A stretch of 64,000 nucleotides of DNA, taken from Tenebrio molitor. Taxonomy: Eukaryota > Arthropoda > Insecta > Coleoptera > Tenebrionidae. Below the pieces are notes generated by a model, which was not told where the DNA came from, did not search any database, and saw only the letters and a list, made by a program, of their open reading frames with translations. A program made the position numbers and the translations under genes. The DNA lies in the NCBI RefSeq assembly GCF_963966145.1, contig NC_091049.1:14570001-14634000 (forward strand), given 5' to 3'. This document shows positions 1-9,187 of the stretch, in pieces (positions within the stretch are counted from its first letter, which is position 1; every line of letters begins with the position of its first letter).

Positions 1-681
1 TTACAAGGCTTTATTCATCTAAAGCTGAAGCTCATAGGAAGAGTACAGTATATTTTGCCTCGTGCTGTTAACCAGGATTGCCTGGAGAATTTTTTCTCTA
101 GCATTAGAGGGCATGGACGGCATAACAGATCTCCAGATGTCGCAACTTTTACAGCGTCATTCAAGACGTAATTGGTTAACAATTTTTTTGCACGTCACTC
201 GCCTGGTGCCAATTGTGAACCAGATGAATCATCAGGAGCGTTGGATGCACTCAGATGTTTCGTGACGGGCGAAGAAATTGCGGGAATATCTGCCATTGAG
301 TCTGAAGCCAGCACCTCCACCATTGACTTTTCAACGTTGCAACTGCATCATCGAAAATCGCGTGTTGCAAAAGCCACCTTGGCCTACATTGCTGGCTTCA
401 TTGGCAGATCGCTTTTAAATAAGTATGGAGGTTGCAACATGTGTAGGGAAATGCTGCTCAAGGCTGATGGGACTGTGCCGCTGGAAGTCATTGAAGGCAG
501 AAAATACAGACATTCCAGTCTTGTAAAACCAGGCACCTTTTTATTTTGGGCCGCATCTGAGGCAACTTCACGGCTCATGTATGCAATTCCGCGACTATGT
601 AATATTTGCCAATGTAAATTTGGTTTTGTCCATTTGTCAATTAATTGTTTACTTGACAATATCAATCAAATAATTTTTTAA
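1..681 (+). pseudogene. P-element-type transposase, C-terminal fragment
   Basis: The frame is open from the left window edge and codes for the end of a P-element (THAP9-like) transposase: the motif NQDCLENFFSSIRGHGR at 70-120 is the family's conserved C-terminal block, followed at about 385-450 by YIAGFIGRSLLNKYGGC with a CxxC pair. A TAA at 169-171 interrupts the frame but reading continues in phase to the terminal stop, so this is an inactive copy. The 5' part lies outside the window. Family assignment rests on motif recall; no THAP domain is visible here. Confidence 0.78.
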
Positions 682-1483
682 AAAGTCATTGAATTTTGAC
701 CATAACTCTAACCTATCTCTCGTAAGAAGGTTTCACACAGTGAAAAAATTGTTAAAATGTTATCAATTCCATTCTAACAGTTCCGGTTTTTTTTGCAACC
801 AACTGTACCTACATATACTTAAATTTATCTATTTAGAGTTTGTTTTCTATTTTTTCGTTAAAAAGTAAATAAAGGTACTATTTCTATTTTTGATTGTTAT
901 TTGCTTCAAAAATGTATGCTCTTTTTTTTGCTGCGAAACGATTTCGCGGTTCATTTTAAAATGATACTAGGGATACGATAATTTGAACCAATATACGATA
1001 ATTTTCACTATATTCGTACCGTAAATTCGACTGAGGGTGTTGGCAACACTGGTGAAGCCGGTCCGTCCAGAACAAGTAAGTACTGTTACCACCGGCCCTC
1101 GAGGTATGATCGGGACCGGTGTCGTTTTGTCGACCGATGCCTCTGCTTCGTCGGAACGACTTCCACAAGAGCCGATTCGTCCCGTCTCTCGAAGCGTTCT
1201 TCCGTCGACGAAGATCGCCGTCTCGTAGCCCAGCTCACTTTTACCGGAGCCAGGCTCTGAAAAGGGCCGCAGTCTCGTTTTTTTGGGGAGAGGAGTGAAA
1301 TGACACGACGCTTGTTGAGTGTAAAAACTAACTTGACTTTTCTCGGCCGGCGCCGCCTATTTTTTAGAGAAGTTGGGACTAAGCTACACTAGCAAAACCA
1401 GAACGTAAACGGTGCCCGGTGACAGTACAAACCTCTACACCAAGGACGCTCCACCGGAGAGAGACGCGACCAGCCCGTCCACA
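682..1483. other. No gene seen; AT-rich then GC-rich stretch
   Basis: 682-1000 is AT-rich, with an AATAAA at 868-873 that could serve the P-element remnant upstream. 1016-1483 turns GC-rich and probably belongs to the LTR-like unit that is recognisable from 1484 onward, but I could not align this part to the complete LTR at 29578-30523. The short open frames here show no motif. Confidence 0.5.
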
Positions 1484-1636
1484 TCCCCCAGGCGCTCCAG
1501 GTCACGGACACCATCCCCAGAGGATTTCGCCGGACCTGGTCCTCCAAGTCATTTGGAAATAAAGGTTTTAGCGACTGTTATTTGTTTTGGTTTCCCCTTT
1601 CCCGCGCCCTGACAGCCGACCCCCGGAAATACCGTA

Positions 1637-3443
1637 AAGCTTAGATTATAGTGACCGGAACGCTTCCGTATCCCGAACCGTGCCCTTCCCCGCAATCGCA
1701 ACGTCCTCGCAAAAATGCGTTGCTAGTTATAGTGACCCGTAACGTTGCCGTACCCCTAAGGTATTGACAGATTTCATGTTAAATATTGTAGGTTATGCTA
1801 TTCCAATTCGTATTTTATTGAGAAGCCAGAGAGATCCCAGAAGACATAAAGTAATATTAATAATAATTTATGTAATACCTATTTAATACCAGTAAATATT
1901 TGACAGATTTAACAAAGCAAATAAAAATGTTGGGAAGTGAAAAACTTCCAGGAACAGATATAGAATTGCCGTATGTCATTGTTGCTGAAGAGGCGTTCCC
2001 ACTAAAATGTTATATTCAGTAGATAGGGTCCTTCCTATTTCGTCCCATGCCTGTTCTCGCATAAAGTCCATTCAAAAAACATTTGGACTGTCAAAATCAA
2101 AATTGCAGTTGTTAGGTTGGTTAAATCACTAGTTATTTTCATATTGCCCGGTTGATATCTATTATTTTTTTGATTTTTCAAACTATTCATTTGTTTAAAT
2201 AGACATTGTCAAATAAATTGCAAAATTATTTAAGTGCATTTTGTAAAAAGTTTAAAATGGAAAGTTCAAACGAACTGTGGTGGTTCTATTGGCGCGAGAG
2301 AAAAGGGCCACAACAAATTAATATATAATAAAGCCATCCCTTCAACAAAAAACGTTTCTGATTTTAACCCAACTGTGGAGAAACAACATCTTGCATTGTG
2401 GAAATGAAAACCTAATTAAAGCTGATTGGATCCCTAAATCCTAGGGAGTAATCCATTTTTGACACGAGAGTATGACAAATTCTAAATTAGGTACAAAATA
2501 TAGTTTAGTTTAGTGATATAAGTGCTAAAAGTAAGATTTTATTTTGAGAGAAGGCAAGATTTCGGAACGAGCGCAACTAGATTAATCAATGTGCCCAGGT
2601 TTGGTTGTTCTATAAAAGTTAAAAAAAAAACGTAAATAATATAAGATAATAGATTCTAACAATATTGCCACAATTTTACCACGACTCATGTTAAATTAAA
2701 GTAACCTGCTTTTTTAGTTATTTGTTATAGCCAGAAATATACCTCGTGGCAATAAAATTATTTTTTGGTTCAACACTGTCAGAATTTGAGAATTTTCTCC
2801 TTTGTGAACGGATTTTGATAAATTTGACAACTTGTCAAAACGAAACGTCAAGCTAATTTTAAAGATTTTTAGCGATATGGAACCTTTAAGGGGCTCGTCG
2901 AACAAAAAAACGTTGTATTAAACTCGTTCTTGTGTAATTTTGGCTTTTTATGGCACTCGTGGACCTTTAAAACTCTCGTTTCACTCGAGTTTTAAACTGG
3001 TCCACTCATGCCTAAAAAAGCCAAAATTACACACGAACTCGTTAAATAAATAACTAATAGGTATAGGTTACTGGTTACTAGGTTAGAAATTTTGACGGGA
3101 ATTTCCGATGTCAAACAGTTTACCCTTTGTTTCTTTAACAACTGTCGGGCTGTGGGCTGTGCTGTCGGCACCATAGGACAGATTACTCATTATATGCCAT
3201 AGGCACTGCCACTCCACTCTCACATTCTGCATTCTGATTGGCTATTTGTTACAGCTCAAGGCCATTTTCGTAGGTACCCGTCCCATATAAGATAAATGTT
3301 GGCGAACTTTCATACGGTAACAATACGATGCGGCACGGTCTGCGGCCACTATAATAGCTTTCATTGCCTGGCACAGAGTTTAACTTTACGGTACGGAAAG
3401 TGGATCCGGCTACGGTTCTGTTATGTTCACTATAATCCAGGCT
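1637..3443. mobile_element. 1.8 kb TA-flanked non-autonomous DNA transposon
   Basis: Terminal inverted repeats AAGCTTAGATTATAGTGA (left) and the complement of AGCCTGGATTATAGTGA (right) are bounded by TA at 1635-1636 and 3444-3445. Removing the element rejoins the LTR sequence to match the intact LTR elsewhere in the window. The motif ATTATAGTG recurs inside each end (about 1720 and 3350), giving subterminal repeats. No transposase is present. TA duplication suggests the Tc1/mariner superfamily, but the termini match no family I know. Confidence 0.7.
2921..3043. repeat. 123 bp palindromic hairpin
   Basis: Two arms of about 55 bases, 2921-2975 and 2986-3043, are near-perfect reverse complements around a short centre. 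It lies inside the 1.8 kb element and may be an older foldback insertion; no target duplication is clear. Confidence 0.65.
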
Positions 3444-3786
3444 TAACTCCGCGAAGCTACCCCGGCCGTGTGGCGTCCCACTACAGCCGAAAAAAGGGAC
3501 TGGCGCTCGAGGCTTACCGCGACCGACCGAACGGCGTCAAACTCCATGTGACGTCACTACCGGAAGTGATCGTCACAGAATTCTATTTTTATATTGTCTT
3601 CGTTTTATTATTGAATAATAAATAGACAAAGTTCACGCTTTCAAATAATAGTCAACATTTTAAATAGTAAACAAATTTAAATTGATGTAAATAACTGATA
3701 AAAATATACTATACAATTAATCAACTTAAGTATATAACATTTTTGTTTTACAATACAAATGTTTAATTAATTACTAATCCATTATA

Positions 3787-3957
3787 CAGGGTGATTTACG
3801 AGGAATAATGAGCCCGACGGAATAGAAAATGCAACCCGCAATTCATCAGGAGAAAAACCCGGACATTTACCGCTTCGATGTCCGGCTTTTTGTTGCAAGA
3901 TATTGTGGGTTGCATTTTCTATTCCGTCGGGCTCATTATTCCTCGTAAATCACCCTG
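3787..3957. mobile_element. 171 bp MITE, CAGGGTGATTTACG family
   Basis: Inverted repeats of about 60 bp, nearly identical, start CAGGGTGATTTACGAGG and are flanked by TA at 3785-3786 and 3958-3959. The centre forms a second small hairpin around CCGGACAT. A diverged copy of the same family lies at 21744-23564. TA target and CAGGGTG ends fit Tc1/mariner-mobilised MITEs. Confidence 0.85.
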
Positions 3958-3959
3958 TA

Positions 3960-4895
3960 TGTAGAAAACTCAATTAAAATCGACTATCTTCTAAAATATT
4001 GCCTGCCTAATTTTCTTTTACATAAATAACCGAGTTTTTTTATACACTCATTTATTGTTGTAATTTTATTTAAAAAAAAACACAACACGAAGTGCTGGCA
4101 TCCTTGTCTGATGCACGATGTGGTGCGCTAACTCTCTTTCGCTCTTATCTATCTTTAACAGTTGGCAACCCCTATTTGTGGCCACTTTTCCATAGGCAAC
4201 CGTATTCCATCGTGTAAAGAAAAAAAAATTATTTAATCTGATATATAATTTATTACGATACGTTATGAACGTATAAATTAAGCAGAGAGGTATACTCCGT
4301 ACTCTGATAGATTTCACGTTTTTTGACAGAAGACAGACACAGAAACTGGTTTGGCGGGAATTAATCTGCAGGGATACAACGGTTTTCTACATAACGTGAA
4401 ACAATTTAGATGGAGAATTTAGTATTTTTCACTGCTTTATGTTTTGGAACTAGAATTTAAAAACGTGCAATCTACCACCGTACGGAGTACCTATACCTGT
4501 TTACACCCGGTTGCTAAGGGGTTGCGGCCAAATGAGAAATGGCAACCCAAACTTTTCAAGTTCTTTACACGTCTCTCTTTTAAATGAATTATAATTTATC
4601 TGAAAAACAAGTGAACGAAATTATTTGGAAAACATTAATTAATTTAATTTTAATTAAAAATACTTGCGGCCATATTTTGATAGGCAACCCTGCAGAAATA
4701 TATTTCTCCATTCATAATTAATTACACTAGTTTACAAAATTTTACTTTTTGTCTGTTGCCGAAAATTTAATGGCTAAAAGTGAATGCTTTTTATGCCCTT
4801 TTTTTATATGTACCGTCAGAATCTTATCAACAGCTCGAGTTTTTGTGATTTTTTGTCAACACTACCTCACATCGAATTTCGGTATATTATGGTCT
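3960..4895. other. Intergenic; foldback at about 4287-4500, otherwise nothing
   Basis: The sequence around 4287-4325 (GGTATACTCCGTACTC) is the inverted complement of 4450-4500, which suggests a foldback of roughly 210 bp without a clear target duplication. GGCAACC-type words recur at about 4160, 4200, 4540 and 4685. No coding motif or splice-consistent exon was seen in the rest. Confidence 0.45.
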
Positions 4896-4903
4896 GTCAT
4901 CAG

Positions 4904-5096
4904 CAGTGTCCGGACGAAATAGTACCGAATAAGTCGACCAGTACAACTTTGCGTAATCCCTCGCTCGCACATAAACACGATTAAGCTGGTTCGCTTTCAA
5001 TAACAGGGAACCAGCTGAATCGTGTTTATGTGCGAGCGAGGGATTACGCAAAGTTGTACTGGTCGACTTGTACGGTACTATTTCGTCCGGACACTG
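4904..5096. mobile_element. hAT-type MITE, copy A
   Basis: A 193 bp near-perfect hairpin with arms of about 85 bp beginning CAGTGTCCGGACGAAATAG, flanked by the identical 8-bp duplication GTCATCAG at 4896-4903 and 5097-5104. CAGTG termini and an 8-bp duplication are hAT hallmarks. Copies B (5112-5304) and C (38945-39137) have exactly the same length. Confidence 0.92.
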
Positions 5097-5111
5097 GTCA
5101 TCAGTCATCAC

Positions 5112-5304
5112 CAGTGTCCGGACGAAATAGTACCGGACAAGTCGACCAATACAACTTTGCGTAATACCCCACTCACATATAAACACGATTCAGCTGGTTC
5201 GTTTTCAATAACAGGGAACCAGCTGAATCGTGTTAATGTGCGAGCGAGGGATTACGCAAAGTTGTACTGGTCGACTTGTTCGGTACTATTTCGTCCGGAC
5301 ACTG
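5112..5304. mobile_element. hAT-type MITE, copy B
   Basis: Same 193 bp family as copy A, with its own 8-bp duplication GTCATCAC at 5104-5111 and 5305-5312. The two duplications overlap by one base (5104), so B inserted into sequence immediately beside A rather than arising by tandem duplication of A. Confidence 0.92.
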
Positions 5305-5340
5305 GTCATCACTATGTACGACTATTAACGGAAGTGCAGT

Positions 5341-6303
5341 TGTAATGAGTTTTTCAAGGAGGTTTTGCTCCAACGATCCGCAACATTTGTGCTACATATG
5401 CGGCCAGTATACTTTTGCAGAATCTAGGAAAACCATTTCTGATTTTGTCATAAGTACCTATTTTTTGTACTTTGGGATGCCTTTGGAATAAAAATAACAA
5501 GTCGTGGGCTCCTAATTGTGTATGTAAATCATGTGTAGAGTACTTAAGACTGTGGAAGAGTGGTAAACGAAGTGCCTTTAAATTGGAATTCCAACAATTT
5601 GGCGAGAACGAGAACTGCTGAGCAAATTTTACAACTTCAGCAGATGATGATTTTTTAGAAACTAGATCAGAAAACGATTCTGAATTTGAATTTTCACCAT
5701 CAACACCTCAACGGTTTTCACAAAACGAGCTCGATGATCTCGCAAGGGACTTGAACCTCTCAAAACAAGCCTCTGAATTGTTAGCTTCACGATTGAAAGA
5801 GAAAAATCTGCTTGAACCGGATGCAAAAGTAACATTTTATCGTGAAAGGGAGAAAGAGTTATTGAGTTATTTTGTCGAAGAAGACAATCTTGTTTTTTGT
5901 AATGACATTGAAAACTTGTTGATAAAAATGGGTTGACCAGAATATGAACCAAAAGAGTGGCGTCTGTTCATTGACAGTTCAAAGCGAAGTCTAAAGTGCA
6001 TTTTGCTGCATAACGGAAACGAATACTCCAGAATACCCATAGCTTACAGTACACAATTAAATAAAAGAAGAATATTACATCTCATTAGTTTTGAACAAAA
6101 TAAAGTATCACGAACATGAGTGGGTAATCTGTGTGGACTTAAAGATGGTAAACTTCCTACTCAGTCAACAAAGTGGTTATACTAAGTTCCCCTGCTTCAT
6201 ACGTCTCTGGGACAGCCGAGCTAAAGAAGAGCATTGGACAAGAAAAAATTGGCCCTTAAGGAAAAATATGGAGCTCGGTAAACTTAACGTAATTAACAAT
6301 CTG
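5341..6303 (+). pseudogene. Decayed ORF of an uncharacterised arthropod repeat family
   Basis: Frames shift several times but read in order: an N-terminal CxxC segment (HLCYICGQYT, about 5390), an acidic stretch, LSKQASELLASRLKEKNLL (5756-5815), then EWRLFIDSSKRSLKCILLHN (5957-6015), IKYHEHEWVICVDLK (6097-6140) and FPCFIRLWDSRAKEEHW (6188-6235). I recognise this as an ORF repeated in many invertebrate genomes and usually left unnamed; its function is unknown to me. The 3' part is cut off by the Harbinger insertion at 6307. Stops at 5489 and 5934 and several indels make it inactive. Confidence 0.7.
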
Positions 6304-6544
6304 TTAAGGGCCCTATACATCTAGCGTTTTGTCTGCAGGACTTGCTTGCGCATGCAAGTATGTGATACAAGTTTGTCAGCAACACACACTTTCTGGCATG
6401 TTTGTCAAACTTGTTTGCGTAAATTCGTATGACATACAAGTCTTGTCCACACACGAATGAAAATTTGTATGACAGTACATGGTTTGCTCAAACAAAATTT
6501 AGTAAAACCACAGTGAGTGACCGATTTTTGTCTGCCGTGATGTA

Positions 6545-6791
6545 CAGTTGCGAGCAATAAATTTTGATCGTCAAGGTCATTCTTTGACGCAATCTAAAAT
6601 GCTCCATTGTAAAACAGTCGTAAATATCATAACCTATCATCATGTTGTATGACATTAATTGTCATTTTTTTCTCATTTTTTTGGCACTTTGTTAACATGA
6701 GCTTAATCAGGCAGGGAAATTTTTGTAATTTGTGACAATCTAACCAAATTTTGAAATGACATTGACGATCAAAATTTGTAGCTCGCGACAG
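6545..6791. mobile_element. 247 bp TA-flanked MITE
   Basis: Inverted ends of about 38 bp (CAGTTGCGAGC left, complement CTGTCGCGAGC right) continue through a shared TTTTGATCGTCAA block, flanked by TA at 6543-6544 and 6792-6793. Non-coding; Tc1/mariner-type by target and termini. Confidence 0.75.
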
Positions 6792-6807
6792 TATGTTCAT
6801 ACAAGTA

Positions 6808-6916
6808 CGGTGCGATCAATTAAAAAATAAATCGAGTCGGCGTGTTATCTATGGCAACCCATGCTATAGCATAGGCTCCAAAGCAAACTCGATTTATTTT
6901 TTAAATGATCGCTCAG
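6808..6916. mobile_element. 109 bp TA-flanked MITE
   Basis: Arms of about 35 bp (GCGATCAATTAAAAAATAAA and its near complement) flanked by TA at 6806-6807 and 6917-6918. It sits 14 bp from the previous MITE, in the Harbinger 5' region. Confidence 0.72.
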
Positions 6917-7247
6917 TATAAGTCTATCAAACGTGTTTGATATTTTTGCGGTGTGGCTTAACTTCGGGTTCAGTCGGTGAACATCGATACAGTTTCTAGA
7001 GAAACAAACACTGATTTTTGTCAAAAATCAAGATGAGTGACATTAGAAATTATAGTCGGAAATTCATCTAAAAGTTTATACAGTTGTACAGGTATGTATG
7101 TTATGTTGATTAAGCGATTTCTTTGCTTTTGATTAAAAAGCAAAAAAAATTAAATAGGTACCTATTTGAAATGATAGCATGAAGCACAATGCAGAATTAA
7201 AGACATGCAACTTTATTTTCCAAGCTGACTTGTAATTTAATAGTATA

Positions 7248-7699
7248 CAGTGACTTTTTTTTAAGACTGGCCATAGGGTTTTACATGCTAATTTTTCGAC
7301 CCCCTGTTAACTTTTGTTCCGATGAATATTCAAACCATTTTTGGAACAAAGTTGGAAGATTTTTTAAACTATGGGATAGATTACAATTCAATATCCCAAA
7401 CTGTCGAAAAAGTTGTGAAAAAAATATTTTTTAGCGCGCCGAAAGCGTCCAAAATTGGAGATCGTCAGGTGCTGGTTGGGCCGACAATGGCACTACTCTG
7501 GCGGCCGCTCGACGTACTATTATTTCGGCGCCCAAAAAATATTTTTTCACAACTTTTTCGACGGTTTGGGATATTAAATTGTAATCTATCCGATAGTTTA
7601 AAAAATCTTCCAACTTTGTTCCAAAAATGGTTTGGATATTTTTATCGGAACAAAATTAGCATGTAAAACCCTATGGCCAGTCTTAAAAAAAACTCACTG
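7248..7699. mobile_element. 452 bp palindromic foldback MITE
   Basis: CAGTGACTTTTTTTTAAGAC at the left is mirrored by its complement at the right; the two halves are near-complementary over about 200 bp each, with a GC-rich centre around 7430-7520. Flanks read TATA on both sides (7244-7247, 7700-7703), so the duplication is TA or TATA. The mirrored open frames in the arms are shadows of the palindrome. Confidence 0.85.
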
Positions 7700-8033
7700 T
7701 ATAGTACAGTCATTTGGTAGTTTTACCTGGAAAGTTTTCCGGGAGTTTTGAAAATGGGTAACTTTATAGATTTCGATGTGCTCTTTCCGAATTTCAACTT
7801 TGCCACCTCGTATTTTTGCCGCTCGCGCCGCCATATTGGAAAAATGGCGCCTAAAAGCAGTTTTTTGACAATATCTCCTTTCCGACTCATTTTACGATAA
7901 AAACGTTTATATACAAAATGAAACTAGAGAAAATTGCCTACAATTCATGTCATAACCTTTTTTTCGTAAAATTAATAGTTTTGGCGTACGAGCGCCGCAA
8001 AGTATATTTCAACAAGCGTCTTGGCCAAAACAC

Positions 8034-8404
8034 TCATTTCCACACCACCTTGAGGTAGAGTAAGCAGCGCGTTTTTTTTATCATGGTATCCCCTTTCTGC
8101 ATCCACAGGCTTTTTGACATCTCTTTTTGCATTTGCAAGAAATAAGTTTTAACAAGCTTTCCGGAGCTGGAGGCTCGAGTGTGGTGACAGGAATTAGCCC
8201 GTTCTTGTTTCTTTTCCATCCCCATTGCTCTGCATTTTGTTGATTCCCATACCACTGCTGAACCTGGTGATAGGTTCGGAACGAATGTTGTGCTGCTGCT
8301 TCTGTTGGTGGTAGCGACGCAATATTAAATTTACTTTTGAATGCTGATGTTGTGAAGCATGCATATCTATAGTTGTTTAAAGACATACTTTTTTTACTTT
8401 TCAC
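8034..8404 (-). pseudogene. Left-arm copy of the F1 gene, Cys-rich C-terminal part
   Basis: Minus-strand reading gives FNIASLPPTEAAAQHSFR, then WGWKRNKNGLIPVTT and the Cys cluster CKCKKRCQKACGCRK. The same segments occur on plus at 18906-19170. Upstream codons of this copy continue beyond the BEL insertion at 15450-15331 (GCDTTSALF block), with about 120 bp missing relative to the right-arm copy. The family is a common unnamed arthropod transposon ORF. Confidence 0.65.
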
Positions 8405-8407
8405 ATT

Positions 8408-8836
8408 TGTTAGAGCGGCCGGTCCAATTTAGTTTATGACGCCGCTTCCAATATTCCTGGCGACAATCATCCCCGGTGCCGGTACGTTGGTGGTCTCTTT
8501 CACAATAGTGGGAAAGTCCCGCCATCTGGCTCAGTCACATCTTGCAAAAGACCACCAGCGTACTACCCATGACGGAGAGGGGGTGCGAATTTACTTTTTG
8601 TACATTTTCGTTAGTTTTATGTTAGTTGATAAGTAAATGTAGAACAAGAAACACCAATACATCTTTGCATTAATCTGAAGCATCTATCCTTATTTTGAAA
8701 TCACGGTCCACATTGTGCGAAACCCCTACGCGTAAAGAGAAAAAATTCTCGGACACGCAATTGGCGTGTCATAGGTTCAAACTCCTGCGTACGGAAACAT
8801 CCGTCATACTTCGTAGGAGGCGATTGAATCGAAACA
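8408..8836 (+). repeat. BEL element 5' LTR
   Basis: 429 bp, begins TGTTAGAGCGG and ends GAATCGAAACA. It differs from the 3' LTR at a few single bases (for example TTAG against TTGG near the start). Confidence 0.93.
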
Positions 8837-8841
8837 TTTTT

Positions 8842-8859
8842 TGGTCCTTCGAGCCGGAT
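8842..8859 (+). promoter_or_regulatory. Primer-binding site, tRNA-Tyr type
   Basis: TGGTCCTTCGAGCCGGAT lies 5 bases after the 5' LTR and is the complement of the 3' end of metazoan tRNA-Tyr (…CCGGCTCGAAGGACCA) as I remember it. It would prime minus-strand DNA synthesis. Confidence 0.85.
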
Positions 8860-9187
8860 GTGTATCAAAAAGTAGTGCTTCAGTGCAATCAAAGTCCAGT
8901 GCAACAATCGAGCGCCCTCGCAGCGAACCAGGATCGTAATCGAGATTGCGACGAATCCATCTACAGGCCCAGAGGTTCCCGAGGCAGCGACGACACTCCC
9001 CGTAGAGCAAAGGAAAGTGCAGGTCAGTGGCTTCCTTCTCATCCACATTTCTTATCACTCACCAACCTTCCAAATTGTGTGCATACCTCAAATTGCGGTT
9101 TGAAGTAAAAACCATCGTTTAGTCAGAACGAATTTAGTCATTAAGGCGGTTGGTTACATTACATAACGTTCGTACATAACTTTCAAA

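Larger units (their letters stand above)
1484..3577 (+). repeat. LTR remnant interrupted by a TA-flanked element
   Basis: 1484-1636 and 3444-3577 match two consecutive parts of the complete solo LTR at 29578-30523: the block around its AATAAA (here near 1558) and the last 130 bases ending CGTCACA at 3577. The two parts are separated by the element 1637-3443. The left terminus of this LTR copy is not clear, so it may be a diverged or truncated relative. Confidence 0.72.

Noticed and set aside
7322..7666. Plus-strand frame of 114 codons with a mirrored minus-strand frame
   Set aside because: Both lie in the arms of the 452 bp foldback and mirror each other; they arise from the palindrome, not from a gene.
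8770..8795. GGTTCAAACTCC resembling a tRNA B box
   Set aside because: It lies in the BEL LTR, no A box or cloverleaf could be formed around it.
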